Source of the DNA: Pseudomonas sp. Bc-h
GTDB lineage: Bacteria > Pseudomonadota > Gammaproteobacteria > Pseudomonadales > Pseudomonadaceae
Reading direction: 5' to 3'
Length of the DNA: 64,000 bases
Assembly: GCF_002080045.1 (NCBI RefSeq)
Contig: NZ_MUIN01000002.1
Span: 63,251-127,250, forward strand
Part shown: in pieces, positions 33,698 to 42,096 of the stretch
Numbering within the stretch: the first letter of the stretch is position 1
How the letters are laid out: every line of letters begins with the position of its first letter
Translations under genes and position numbers: made by a program
Notes under the pieces: generated by a model
Told to the model about the DNA's origin: nothing
Seen by the model: the letters and a program-made list of their open reading frames with translations, nothing else
Database searches by the model: none

Positions 33698-36280
33698 ATG
33701 AAAAATCTGCCCAAATCCCTTAAGCCGGAAAACCACCGCTCCACGGTTGCGCTGACTCGCAGCTCTCTTTTTAATTTCGTCGCCTTGTTGATAGGTGTCT
33801 TCCTGCTGGCGAGCTGTATGTTGCTGTTTCTGGCCAGGGATCTGGATAAAACCGAGGAAGAAGAAAGCGCTTTTTACACCGCCAAAGCCGTGCATGCCTC
33901 AGAGAGGGGCGTGGCTTCGACGCTTAAGGACTACGCATTCTGGGGAGACGCTTATAAACACCTTCATCTACAGGTCGATCCTGAATGGGCCTATGTTCGC
34001 CAGAATATCGGGGCGACGCTCTATGCAGACTTCGGGTTCCAAGGGCTGTTCGTCATCGACGAGAGTGGCAGAACCGTTTATGCAGTGGTCGACGGTGAAC
34101 TGAAAAATATCTCGATTGAGGACTGGCTGGGGCAGCCATCAGGCGCTTTGGTTGCCCAGGCGCGAAAGGTGGCATCTGAGGAGACGCCTGTAACCTCCTT
34201 CATGAACGTGAACGGTGTTCCCGCGATTGTCGCCGCTGCGGCCATAACCCCAGGCACGGACCCGACGGTCGAACCCGATGATCGATCTGCGTCTGTGCTG
34301 ATTTTTGTCGACGTACTGACCGACGACAAACTGGCTAAGCTGGGCCGGGATTACGGTGTACAAGATCTGCGTGTCGCCGCCCCAACCGAACGGCATCAGG
34401 CATCCTATTTTGCGCTTGGAGATAACGGTGAGGGCGGTGCCTTGCGCTGGACGCCGCCCACGCCGGGGCATCGCCTTCTCGCCCTTGGATTACCTCTGAC
34501 GGGCTTCGCTGCTTTGCTGGTCTGCTTGATGGCATGGGTGATCTTGCGCCGCACCACCGCTGCTGCAAGTGCGCTGGATGAAAGCTATCTTTCGCTGCAG
34601 CGCAGCCAAGCGGCCTTGGCCACAAGCGAGGCCCGGTTTCGCGATGTCGTCGAAGCGAGTTCAGACTGGGTCTGGGAGATTGATCAGGACTGGTGCTTCA
34701 CTTATCTTTCCGAGCGATTTGAGGCGGTCACTGCGTTCTCTCGACAGGACTGGATCGGCGTATCCATAGACACGTTGCTCAACAGTCAGATGGGGACGGT
34801 TTCGCAGTGGTTGTCGATCCCGAATCGCAAACCGGACATAACGATCTCCTGCCGCTACATCGATACCCAGGGCGAGGAACGTGTCACTCGCCTTTCTGCT
34901 CGGCAGCTACCTGAAGGCGGTTTTCGCGGGACCGCCACTGACATTACTGAGGAAGTCGAAGCGCGTCGGCGCATTGAGTTTTTATCTCAGCACGACGCCC
35001 TGACGGGTCTTTCAAACCGTGTCAGGCTGCAAGAGTTTCTGGACGGAAAGTTCAAGGCGCTGCCGACCAAAGAGCAGCCGCTGGTCATGCTCAGTCTGGA
35101 CCTGGACAGATTCAAACCTGTCAATGATCTGCTGGGACACGCTGCTGGTGACAGAGTGCTTAACGACATTTCAGCTCGGCTGTCGGAGTGTGTTCGCCAC
35201 GGAGATCTGGTAGCGCGGGTAGGCGGGGATGAGTTCGTGCTGATTCTCACCGATGCAAAGGACCCGGAGGAGGTTGAGTCGTTATGCCGCCGTCTCATTG
35301 AGTCGATCGAGATGCCTGTGGTAGTCGATGAACAGGAAGTGTTTGTCAGCGCCAGTATCGGTATCGCGATGGCGCCGACCGACGCACGAGAGGCCGCCGA
35401 GTTGCTACGTTATGCAGACATCGCCCTCTATGAAGCGAAAGCCGGTGGTCGTAGCACCTGGCGTTTTTATGCCGGTGACATGAATGCCCGCATCATCGAG
35501 CGGCGTCGCCTGGAGAGTGATCTGCGATTTGCGATCAAGCACGGTGAGCTGAGGTTGCACTTCCAGCCTCGGTTCAGGATTGCTGACGGCAAGATGGTAG
35601 GGGCCGAAGCGTTGGTCCGCTGGCAACATCCTCAAAGAGGGTTGGTATCGCCCGAGAAATTCATACCGATTGCCGAGGAAACGGGGCTGATTTTGCCGCT
35701 GGGCGACTGGGTCATGAGGACAGCCTGCAACTATGCAGCGCAATGGCCGGCCCACCTGTTCGTTTCAGTGAATCTCTCTCCCGCTGAATTCAAGCGCGGT
35801 AATCTGATTGCACGCGTACAACAGGCCCTCGATGAGAGCCGCATTGCACCGTCTCGCGTTGAGTTCGAGATTACAGAGGGTGTGATGCTCGAAGACGCTG
35901 TAGGTGCTTTGGAGGTGATGCACAAACTCAAACGCCTGGGGGTTCGCATTGCCATGGATGACTTTGGTACCGGATATTCTTCACTCAGCTATCTGCGGAC
36001 TTTTCCCTTTGATGGCCTGAAGATAGATCGCTCCTTTTTGACCCGCCTGGGTGAGAGTGAAGACGACCAGACCATCGTTCAGGCGATTGTCGGTCTGGGT
36101 AAGGCGCTTTCGTTGACGGTCACGGCGGAAGGCATCGAAACGGCCGAACATCTCGCATTGTTGAAAGCGGTTGCTTGCGAAGAAGGTCAAGGCTATTTCC
36201 TGAGTCGTCCGCTGGAAGCGGAGGCCTTTGATGTATTGCTGGGCGAGACGCAGAGCTCAGAATTCAATAAGAAGAGTTGA
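33698..36280 (+). CDS. Membrane CHASE4-like/PAS/GGDEF/EAL c-di-GMP protein
   Basis: This 860-residue protein has a membrane helix at about 15-40, a CHASE4-like periplasmic sensor region to about 255, and a second helix at about 265-285. A PAS domain (about 310-415), a GGDEF domain (about 425-585) and an EAL domain (about 600-850) follow. Active-site motifs GGDEF (RVGGDEFVLIL) and EAL (GAEALVRW) are intact, as are FDDFGTGYSS-type DDFGTGYSSL and IDRSF. It could therefore make or break c-di-GMP. ATG 33698 was chosen over 33665 because it is preceded by ACGGAA; neither start is ideal. It stands alone with no partner gene. Confidence 0.87.
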   Translation: MKNLPKSLKPENHRSTVALTRSSLFNFVALLIGVFLLASCMLLFLARDLDKTEEEESAFYTAKAVHASERGVASTLKDYAFWGDAYKHLHLQVDPEWAYVRQNIGATLYADFGFQGLFVIDESGRTVYAVVDGELKNISIEDWLGQPSGALVAQARKVASEETPVTSFMNVNGVPAIVAAAAITPGTDPTVEPDDRSASVLIFVDVLTDDKLAKLGRDYGVQDLRVAAPTERHQASYFALGDNGEGGALRWTPPTPGHRLLALGLPLTGFAALLVCLMAWVILRRTTAAASALDESYLSLQRSQAALATSEARFRDVVEASSDWVWEIDQDWCFTYLSERFEAVTAFSRQDWIGVSIDTLLNSQMGTVSQWLSIPNRKPDITISCRYIDTQGEERVTRLSARQLPEGGFRGTATDITEEVEARRRIEFLSQHDALTGLSNRVRLQEFLDGKFKALPTKEQPLVMLSLDLDRFKPVNDLLGHAAGDRVLNDISARLSECVRHGDLVARVGGDEFVLILTDAKDPEEVESLCRRLIESIEMPVVVDEQEVFVSASIGIAMAPTDAREAAELLRYADIALYEAKAGGRSTWRFYAGDMNARIIERRRLESDLRFAIKHGELRLHFQPRFRIADGKMVGAEALVRWQHPQRGLVSPEKFIPIAEETGLILPLGDWVMRTACNYAAQWPAHLFVSVNLSPAEFKRGNLIARVQQALDESRIAPSRVEFEITEGVMLEDAVGALEVMHKLKRLGVRIAMDDFGTGYSSLSYLRTFPFDGLKIDRSFLTRLGESEDDQTIVQAIVGLGKALSLTVTAEGIETAEHLALLKAVACEEGQGYFLSRPLEAEAFDVLLGETQSSEFNKKS

Positions 36281-36335
36281 GAGAAGCAATACCCCCTAGG
36301 TGGTGGCCGGGCGCGTTGCGACACTGGTCAAGTAG

Positions 36336-36524
36336 ATCCATCACGGGGCCAGCCGGGCGTTTGCCCAGCACCACGCTGCGCAGACGGTCGTTTACCTGCG
36401 GCAGGTGCCTGACCTGGGCATCATCAATGCCGGGCTGTTCGATGCGCTGGTAGACGAGGTGGAGCAAGCGATGGAAGACTGGCAGCCCAGGCGGGATGCG
36501 AATGGCCATCTGCTGAACGAATGA
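36336..36524 (+). pseudogene. C-terminal fragment of an unrecognised protein
   Basis: After a TAG at 36333-36335 the frame is open for 62 codons and reads QTVVYLRQVPDLGIINAGLF, DALVDEVEQAMEDWQPRRDA and then NGHLLNE-stop. The composition looks genuinely coding, but no convincing start precedes it. GTG 36405 is the only usable start. It overlaps the frame of the small gene at 36542 by an ATGA at its stop. It may be the tail of a lost gene or a short protein. I do not recognise the family. Confidence 0.4.
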
Positions 36525-36541
36525 CTCGAAAGGACTCCATC

Positions 36542-36739
36542 ATGCACGACGCTTTGACGCACTCTATTCGCTACCTGCGGCACGTCAGCCGGGCGCGTCT
36601 GGAGGCCAGTTGTGAAGCGCTCAAGGGACGGATCGAAAAAGCCCGCCACGAGGGTGCGGTGACTGACGAGCAGGCTGCGCAGCTGATTCATGATGTGCAT
36701 AACGAGCGGGCGCGGGTCATCCGTCCCGCCATGGATTAA
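36542..36739 (+). CDS. Small hypothetical protein
   Basis: This 65-residue, charged, helix-rich protein (MHDALTHSIRYLRHVSRARL) has a strong AAAGGA ribosome binding site eight bases before ATG 36542. An in-frame ATG 21 bases earlier overlaps the upstream fragment. There are no membrane segments or signal peptide. No family is recognised. It may form a unit with the fragment just before it. Confidence 0.5.
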   Translation: MHDALTHSIRYLRHVSRARLEASCEALKGRIEKARHEGAVTDEQAAQLIHDVHNERARVIRPAMD

Positions 36740-37079
36740 ACCGCCTCCTGAAAACCCGGCCGTTTCATCTGGGAGTGACTGCGCCTGGCCGAGAGTTGCT
36801 TGACTTCACTGTCACGTTATACAAGCCAACCGAACCTTAAAGCTTTCCCAATTGGGGGGCAGGCGCCGCTGTTTTTTGTCTACGAATACTTTCCATATTC
36901 AACGTCAGACCTCGCCGTCACTGGTCCCACGAGCTCATGGTCGGGCGCGCCTGAAAATCAGCAGCACCCGCAAGACTAACAATCGTGAGGTAGGTGTTGA
37001 CTGGAAGGAAAATGAGGAATAGATTCAACTACACCTAACGAACGTTAGGTAGATTTCCCTCTTCCTTCTGGAGCTGACC
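36740..37079. other. Intergenic region upstream of the GST gene
   Basis: This 340-base gap contains the GST promoter region and the palindromic operator at 37033-37050. A TTGACT-like -35 box lies near 36998. No gene is supported. Confidence 0.5.
37033..37050 (+). promoter_or_regulatory. Perfect TetR-type operator before the GST gene
   Basis: ACCTAACGAACGTTAGGT has 8-base perfect arms around a central AA. It lies 30 bases before the GST start. A degenerate copy (37940-37957) precedes the TetR gene, matching at 14 of 18 positions, so both are likely bound by that TetR protein. Confidence 0.75.
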
Positions 37080-37781
37080 ATGACCGATAAACTGCAACTC
37101 TTCACCTCTCCCTCGGCTTTCCCGAACCCTCAGCGCCTGCGCTTGTTCATGCACGAAAAGGGAATCGCGGATCTGTTCGAAGAAACGATTTATGACATGG
37201 CACCTGGAGGGGAGCAGCGCGGGTGGCGTCACCTCAATATGAATCCATGGGGTGAAACGCCCACGTTGAAACTCGCAGACGGCAGTTTCATTTCCGAGAC
37301 GGCAGCGATCGTTCGCTATCTCGATCAGTCCTATCCGGGTCGCAAGATCATGGGTGAAACCGCATTGGAGCAGGGGCTCGACAACATGTGGGATAACCGG
37401 GTCTGGGTGCATATCCTGTACCGGATCGTGACGGCGTTTCACGTGTTGCACACCGGGTTGGGCTTCAAGCTTGAACTGACGAAGAACGAGGCGTGGGGCG
37501 AGCACTGTCGCAAGGAAGCGTTAGCCCATGCAGCGTTGGTCAATCGTCATCTGTCCGATGGCCGCGAATGGTTGCTGGGCGGCGATGCTCCAACCTTTTC
37601 TGACATCACTCTGGCAACCGCGATTGCGTTCTCCAAATTCCCGGTCAACGCGACCCCTCTGGATGAGCGTTTCGAGTTCATTGACGCCTATTGGCAGCGC
37701 TGGCAGAAACGCCCAAGCTTTCAGGCTGCATATGCTGATCGGAGCAGCGGAATTCCGGAATTGGATTCGCCGTCTGAGTGA
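37080..37781 (+). CDS. Glutathione S-transferase
   Basis: This 233-residue protein has the GST N-terminal thioredoxin fold (LQLFTSPSAFPNPQRLRLFM, NPWGETPTLKLADG, FISETAAIVRYLDQ, with E-S/T binding glutathione) and a helical C-terminal domain. It conjugates glutathione to electrophiles or acts as an isomerase or dehalogenase. It lies upstream of a TetR gene, and an operator in its promoter indicates TetR control and inducibility by an electrophile. The start has a CTGGAG ribosome binding site. The subclass and substrate are unknown. Confidence 0.9.
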   Translation: MTDKLQLFTSPSAFPNPQRLRLFMHEKGIADLFEETIYDMAPGGEQRGWRHLNMNPWGETPTLKLADGSFISETAAIVRYLDQSYPGRKIMGETALEQGLDNMWDNRVWVHILYRIVTAFHVLHTGLGFKLELTKNEAWGEHCRKEALAHAALVNRHLSDGREWLLGGDAPTFSDITLATAIAFSKFPVNATPLDERFEFIDAYWQRWQKRPSFQAAYADRSSGIPELDSPSE

Positions 37782-37939
37782 CCTCGTGCTGCGTGAGTAG
37801 AGTCGTCGGGACCGCAATGCATGGCGTTCCCGGCGGAGCTATTTCTAACGCGAAACGCTCAGATGATGGGAGGTAATCAACATGCCTCATCAGCATGAGC
37901 TGGACCATTAAAGTCCGGTGCCAGATGCAGAAGGCGGCT

Positions 37940-37957
37940 ACCTAACAAAAGGTAGGC
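37940..37957 (+). promoter_or_regulatory. TetR operator copy before the TetR gene
   Basis: ACCTAACAAAAGGTAGGC matches the GST operator at 14 of 18 bases, with an identical left half. A related pairing CTACCT/AGGTAG lies at 37938-37955. It is about 60 bases before the TetR start and suggests autoregulation. Confidence 0.6.
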
Positions 37958-38013
37958 TTTTGATTTAGTATGGCGGTCTTCCGATAACCTGGCCAAATGA
38001 CAAAGGCAAAGCA

Positions 38014-38577
38014 ATGACGATCAACGCCCGAGAGGCCATCCTGCTGGCGGCAAGAAATATCGCCCAGTCCCAAGGCTACAACGGCTTGAATTTCCGCGAT
38101 CTGGCCACTGAGGTCGGAATCAAGCCTGCGAGTATTTATTACCACTTCCCGAGCAAGGCTGATCTTGGTGTTGCTGTCGCCAGGCGGTATTGGGAAGACG
38201 GCGCTGCGGCGCTGGAGGTGATCTCTCAGGAAACGCCAGACGCTCTCGACGCACTGCGTCGTTTCCCCGAGATTTTTCGGCGCTCACTGGAGGCCGATAA
38301 CCGTCTCTGTTTGGGCAGCTTTGTGGGCGCTGAAACTGACAATTTGCCGGCAGAGATGACTCAGGAAATTCAGGCCTTTGCAGAAGTGAATGTGGCTTGG
38401 CTGAGCAAGCTTCTGGTAGCCGCCAACGTATGCGAGCCGGCAGACAGCGAGAAGCGGGCACGCGCGATTTTTTCGGCCGTGGCGGGTGCTCAGCTTATCG
38501 CCAGAAGCCGATCAGACATTTCGATATTCGACTCATTGATAGATACCTATCGTGCATATGGACCATTGCCGACATAA
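38014..38577 (+). CDS. TetR-family repressor
   Basis: This 187-residue protein has a TetR HTH (AARNIAQSQGYNGLNFRDLA, then GIKPASIYYHFPSKADL) and a helical ligand domain containing a cysteine (NRLCLGSF). It is the likely repressor of the GST gene, with which it shares a near-identical operator. A reactive cysteine in this position is reminiscent of NemR-type electrophile sensors, but this is not proven. The start is an ordinary ATG preceded by AAAGGCAAAGC. Confidence 0.9.
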   Translation: MTINAREAILLAARNIAQSQGYNGLNFRDLATEVGIKPASIYYHFPSKADLGVAVARRYWEDGAAALEVISQETPDALDALRRFPEIFRRSLEADNRLCLGSFVGAETDNLPAEMTQEIQAFAEVNVAWLSKLLVAANVCEPADSEKRARAIFSAVAGAQLIARSRSDISIFDSLIDTYRAYGPLPT

Positions 38578-38643
38578 GTTGATGCTATCGAGCGGGCCAG
38601 CCACCATCTGCCCAATGGTGGCAACCGGGTTTCACCCGCTGAA

Positions 38644-39654
38644 TCAGGAAACGTTGATGACCACTTTGCCGAAGGCTCCCCTTGCCAAATGCTCGAACGC
38701 TTTGCGGGCATCTTCGAGCGCGTAGATTTGGTCAATCACCGGCCGGATCGCGTGTTCGTTCAGGAATGCGTTCATGCGATCAAACGCTGATCGAGGTGCC
38801 ACGGCGATTCCTCGGACGGTGGTCTGGCGGAAGATCAACGGCATCAGGCTCAGTGTTGTGCTTTGCCCGGTGAGAAAGCCAATTTGCGCGATCTTCCCCG
38901 CTGCCTTGGTCGCCAGAATCGACTGGTTCAAACCCTCGCCACCGGCGACATCCAGTAGCAGGTCGACGCCCTTGCCGTTGGTGAGCTTCAAAACTTCTTC
39001 TTCCCATCGCGGATATGTCCGGTAGTTGATGCCAGCCACCGCGCCGAGCTTCTTCACCGCCTCGAGATTGGCATCACTGCTTGAGGTCACCATCACATTG
39101 GCGCCAAGCGCGGTGGCGAGTTGTACAGCGAAAATCGACACGCCGCCGGTGCCTTGCACCAGAACGGTCTGGCCAGGTTGGATCTGACCATAATCAACCA
39201 ATGAGAACCATGCCGTCAGGGCGGCGATGGGAAGCGTCGAAGCTTCTTCGTCTGACATGTTGTCTGGCGCACGCACGGCACTTTCTTCGTGAATGATCAT
39301 GTATTCGGCCAGGCCGCCGGGCAGGGGCATGCCAAAGCAGTAGGCGGGTTCATCCGGCCCCGGTTCGCCATCCAGCCAGCGCGAGTAGAGGTGCGAATTG
39401 ACGCGGTCGCCAACCTTGAAGCGGTTTACGCCTTCACCTACCGCGACGACCGTGCCTGAAGCATCGCTGACCGGGATCAGAGCTTTGGGCACCAGATGGG
39501 GTTCATAGAAGCCATCGACGATGGCCTTATCGCGGAAATTCAACGAAACCGCGCCCACTTTCACCAGCAGCTCGCCAGCTTTGGGGTCAGGAGTGCCCGT
39601 CTCGCCGAGGGCCAGATTATCGAGACCGAAGTCGTTCAGAAGCCATGCTTTCAT
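38644..39654 (-). CDS. Zinc-free MDR NAD(P)-dependent oxidoreductase
   Basis: This 336-residue protein has MDR features: a GroES-like N-terminal domain and a Rossmann region with VLVQGTGGVSIFAVQLATAL. It lacks the catalytic-zinc cysteine and histidine pattern, so it is of the quinone-reductase or enoyl-reductase type. The start MKAWLLNDFGLDNLAL at 39654 is preferred over a longer frame. It is divergent from a LysR gene, and two inverted repeats lie between them. It may reduce a quinone, enone or alcohol-derived compound. Confidence 0.87.
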   Translation of the reverse strand: MKAWLLNDFGLDNLALGETGTPDPKAGELLVKVGAVSLNFRDKAIVDGFYEPHLVPKALIPVSDASGTVVAVGEGVNRFKVGDRVNSHLYSRWLDGEPGPDEPAYCFGMPLPGGLAEYMIIHEESAVRAPDNMSDEEASTLPIAALTAWFSLVDYGQIQPGQTVLVQGTGGVSIFAVQLATALGANVMVTSSSDANLEAVKKLGAVAGINYRTYPRWEEEVLKLTNGKGVDLLLDVAGGEGLNQSILATKAAGKIAQIGFLTGQSTTLSLMPLIFRQTTVRGIAVAPRSAFDRMNAFLNEHAIRPVIDQIYALEDARKAFEHLARGAFGKVVINVS

Positions 39655-39734
39655 GTGTCGTTCTCCACTTGGGTTCCCAGTTGACGACATTCTCATCAAG
39701 GGTGGCTGCGGGATAAATGCCTGGTACGGCACAG

Positions 39735-39760
39735 GATTGTTATTTGTGGAGATAACAATC
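39735..39760. promoter_or_regulatory. Perfect 9-base inverted repeat in the MDR/LysR control region
   Basis: GATTGTTAT and ATAACAATC flank an 8-base spacer. The repeat lies between the divergent MDR (39654) and LysR (39812) genes and is a likely LysR binding site. Confidence 0.65.
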
Positions 39761-39771
39761 AGAGTGACTGC

Positions 39772-39788
39772 TTGCGTTGGATACGCAA
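39772..39788. promoter_or_regulatory. Second inverted repeat in the MDR/LysR control region
   Basis: TTGCGT and ACGCAA flank five bases (17 bases in total). It lies 11 bases from the first repeat and 23 bases before the LysR start. It could be a second regulator site or the activation site. Confidence 0.5.
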
Positions 39789-39811
39789 CAAATCATGAGT
39801 GAGATGACGTT

Positions 39812-40726
39812 ATGGAATTGCTCCAGTCCATGCAGGTATTCGCCCGGTTGGCCGAACTCGGCAGCTTCACCCGCGCAGCCGACGCGATGCAGATCGGCCG
39901 CCCTCAAGTCACGCGAGCGATCCAGGAACTGGAAGCCTCCCTGGGCGTACGTCTGTTTCAGCGCACCACCCGTACGGTGCGACTGACCTCCGAAGGAGAG
40001 CAGTTCTACGAGCGCGTCAAATCGATTCTTGGCGAAGTCGCGAGTGCGACGGCGATGTTTGCGTCTCCACGCTCAACCCTCCGTGGTCGACTGCGAGTCG
40101 ACATTCCGACGGCGTTTTCCGAACCTGGTCTCATCGAAAGCCTGCGTACGTTTGCGACGCTCTTCCCTGCAATCGAGCTGGCCCTCGGGGTGACTGATCG
40201 GACTGTGGACCTGGTTGCCGAGGGCGTGGACTGTGCTTTGCGGATTGGTGAATTACCCAGTTCCAGCCTCGTGGCCCGTCGCATCGGCCTGGCGACCATG
40301 GTCACCTGCGCGGCGCCGCGATACCTGGCGGAACATGGCGAGCCCCAAAGCCTTGAGGACTTGAATGCGCACCGCGGCGTGACCTTCCTGTCAGGCCACA
40401 ACCAGCGGCCACAGGCCTGGCGCTTCGTCGATGGGGGTCGTGAGCAATTTCATGTCAGTCGCCAAGGCATCACCGTCAACGAGTCCAACGCTTACGTAGA
40501 GTGCGGGGTCGCAGGCTTTGGCATTCTCCAGGCCCCTGGGATTACGCTGGATCGGTTTCTTGCGCAAGGCACATTGGTTGAGGTGCTGCGCCCCTATCGT
40601 CCGCACCCAAGGCCTGTCTCAGTGCTGTACCCAAGCCGCTCGCACCTGGCGCCGCAGGTTGAGGTGTTTGTGGATTGGGTGCGCGAGCAGTTCCCTCGAC
40701 TTTATGGACGGTGGCTTGAGGATTAG
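39812..40726 (+). CDS. LysR-family regulator
   Basis: This 304-residue protein has a LysR HTH (MELLQSMQVFARLAELGSFT, IGRPQVTRAIQELEASLGVR) and a complete effector domain with the typical ending VSVLYPSRSHLAPQVEVFVD. It belongs to the CrgA/DhcR-like group that usually controls an adjacent oxidoreductase. The target is likely the divergent MDR gene. Confidence 0.92.
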   Translation: MELLQSMQVFARLAELGSFTRAADAMQIGRPQVTRAIQELEASLGVRLFQRTTRTVRLTSEGEQFYERVKSILGEVASATAMFASPRSTLRGRLRVDIPTAFSEPGLIESLRTFATLFPAIELALGVTDRTVDLVAEGVDCALRIGELPSSSLVARRIGLATMVTCAAPRYLAEHGEPQSLEDLNAHRGVTFLSGHNQRPQAWRFVDGGREQFHVSRQGITVNESNAYVECGVAGFGILQAPGITLDRFLAQGTLVEVLRPYRPHPRPVSVLYPSRSHLAPQVEVFVDWVREQFPRLYGRWLED

Positions 40727-40845
40727 GCAGGTCATCCTGTGAATATGGATCTGCCGAGGGACAGAATCGGCCGACAACTGACGTCACCCACGGGCACGTA
40801 ACTACACCTGAGGCAGACTGTTGAGGCGTTAACCGCGCGGCTGGG

Positions 40846-41091
40846 TTAGAGGCTGATAATCCCTTCCAGATACTGCACGGCATCCCCCGCCACAAACACG
40901 CGCCCATCTGCTACGCGACAGTCCAGCACACCGCCGCGCTGAGAGGCCTGCAACGCCGACAGGCGCGTCTTGTTATAACGCTGCGCCCAGTAAGGCGCCA
41001 GGCCGGCATGGATAGAGCCGGTCACGGGGTCCTCGGCCCCACCATTTGCCGGCCAGAAGTAGCAGTCAACCTGCCGGGCTATCGGTGTCAT
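40846..41091 (-). pseudogene. PhzF-family protein, C-terminal remnant
   Basis: The 81-codon frame contains the PhzF-type signature FWPANGGAEDPVTGSIHAGL and the C-terminal FVAGDAVQYLEGIISL. The PhzF family is about 260-290 residues, so more than two thirds is missing at the N-terminus. The remaining frame overlaps the EamA gene by 26 bases. A deletion or replacement appears to have joined the EamA gene to the phzF-like tail. It is probably not functional. Confidence 0.75.
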
Positions 41092-42022
41092 ATGACGCGG
41101 TTTTAGCCTCGGCGCGCCCGACCATCCAGATACCTGTGGCAGAAATCGCCATCCCGGCCGCCATCTCCCATGACAGAGGTTCATCGAACATGGCCCAGGC
41201 CCAGAGCATGGTGATCGGCGGGCTAAGGTAGAGCACGCTGGCGACGCGGGTCGCAGAGGTCCGACGCAAACATACCCAGTACAACCCATAGCCGCCGAGT
41301 GTAGACAGCCCGACCGTCCAAAGTACGCTCATAGCGAAACCCGCCGTGGGGATCGGCATCAGACTGCCTTGACTCCCCTCAATGGCGGCGAAGGCAAAAC
41401 TCGAGACGAAACACTGGAGCCAGAGGTTCGCAAGCAGGTCCAATGACTGTGAGTTGCTGGCGTGTTTTTGCCACAACGTCGCCACTGCCAGAGAAAGCAT
41501 TCCCGCCACCGGCAGGCCGTAGGCCCACAGCGGTGCATCACCCACCACCAGCGCGCCATGGGTCACCCACAATACGCCGACCAATCCAACGATCAGCCCC
41601 ATCCAGACCTGGCGAGCCAACCGCTCGCCCAATGCCAGTGCTGCCAGCAGTGCCATCCCCAGTGGCAGCAGGTCTGCGCACAGCGCCGCCAGCCCCGCCG
41701 GAACGCCGAGCGCGATGCCCTGAGTCACGCCAGTCAGATAGCCCGCCATCGCCAGCAGCCCTATGCCTGCATTTTTTAGCAGGATGGAAAAAGGGGTTCT
41801 GCGTAGCGTCCGATACACGAAGGGGAGCAGAACGAGGGAAACCACCACACATCGCCAGAACACCACCAGCAGCGCTGGGGCGTAATCGATGGAAAAGCGT
41901 GCGCCAATGAATCCGGAACTCCAGGTCAGCAGTAGCCCCGCCTCAAGCAAGGGCAGCGGCAATGTGTGAAGCCCGTGGCGACGGATCGGCTTTTTATGAT
42001 GAGTCGAAATGTGCTGATTCAT
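41066..42022 (-). CDS. EamA/DMT-family transporter
   Basis: This 318-residue protein has 10 predicted membrane helices in two EamA repeats (about residues 20-155 and 170-310). Typical features are PLLEAGLLLTWSSGFIGARF, FWRCVVVSLVLL, ALGERLARQVWMGLIVGLVGVL and FDEPLSWEMAAGMAISATGI. It exports a metabolite or drug-like compound. It is divergent from a LysR gene at 42097, which probably controls it. ATG 42022 was taken over the upstream GTG 42028. Its 3' end overlaps the phzF remnant. Confidence 0.9.
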   Translation of the reverse strand: MNQHISTHHKKPIRRHGLHTLPLPLLEAGLLLTWSSGFIGARFSIDYAPALLVVFWRCVVVSLVLLPFVYRTLRRTPFSILLKNAGIGLLAMAGYLTGVTQGIALGVPAGLAALCADLLPLGMALLAALALGERLARQVWMGLIVGLVGVLWVTHGALVVGDAPLWAYGLPVAGMLSLAVATLWQKHASNSQSLDLLANLWLQCFVSSFAFAAIEGSQGSLMPIPTAGFAMSVLWTVGLSTLGGYGLYWVCLRRTSATRVASVLYLSPPITMLWAWAMFDEPLSWEMAAGMAISATGIWMVGRAEAKTASYDTDSPAG

Positions 42023-42031
42023 GCCCACAGG

Positions 42032-42043
42032 CTACGAGCGTAG
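42032..42043. promoter_or_regulatory. Short palindrome between EamA and LysR genes
   Basis: CTACGAGCGTAG is an inverted repeat with 5-base arms in the divergent promoter region. It is a weak candidate operator. Confidence 0.3.
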
Positions 42044-42096
42044 AGTAATCTAATAAATCAAAATATCTTGCATCAGTTGTTCAACCGGATTGAATC

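Noticed and set aside
33408..33701. A 97-codon plus-strand frame running into the GGDEF/EAL gene
   Set aside because: It overlaps the start of a well-supported gene, has no family match and lacks a convincing ribosome binding site.
37882..37911. A 9-codon frame with a strong GGGAGG ribosome binding site upstream of the TetR gene
   Set aside because: It is too short to support as a gene; a leader peptide or relic cannot be told apart.
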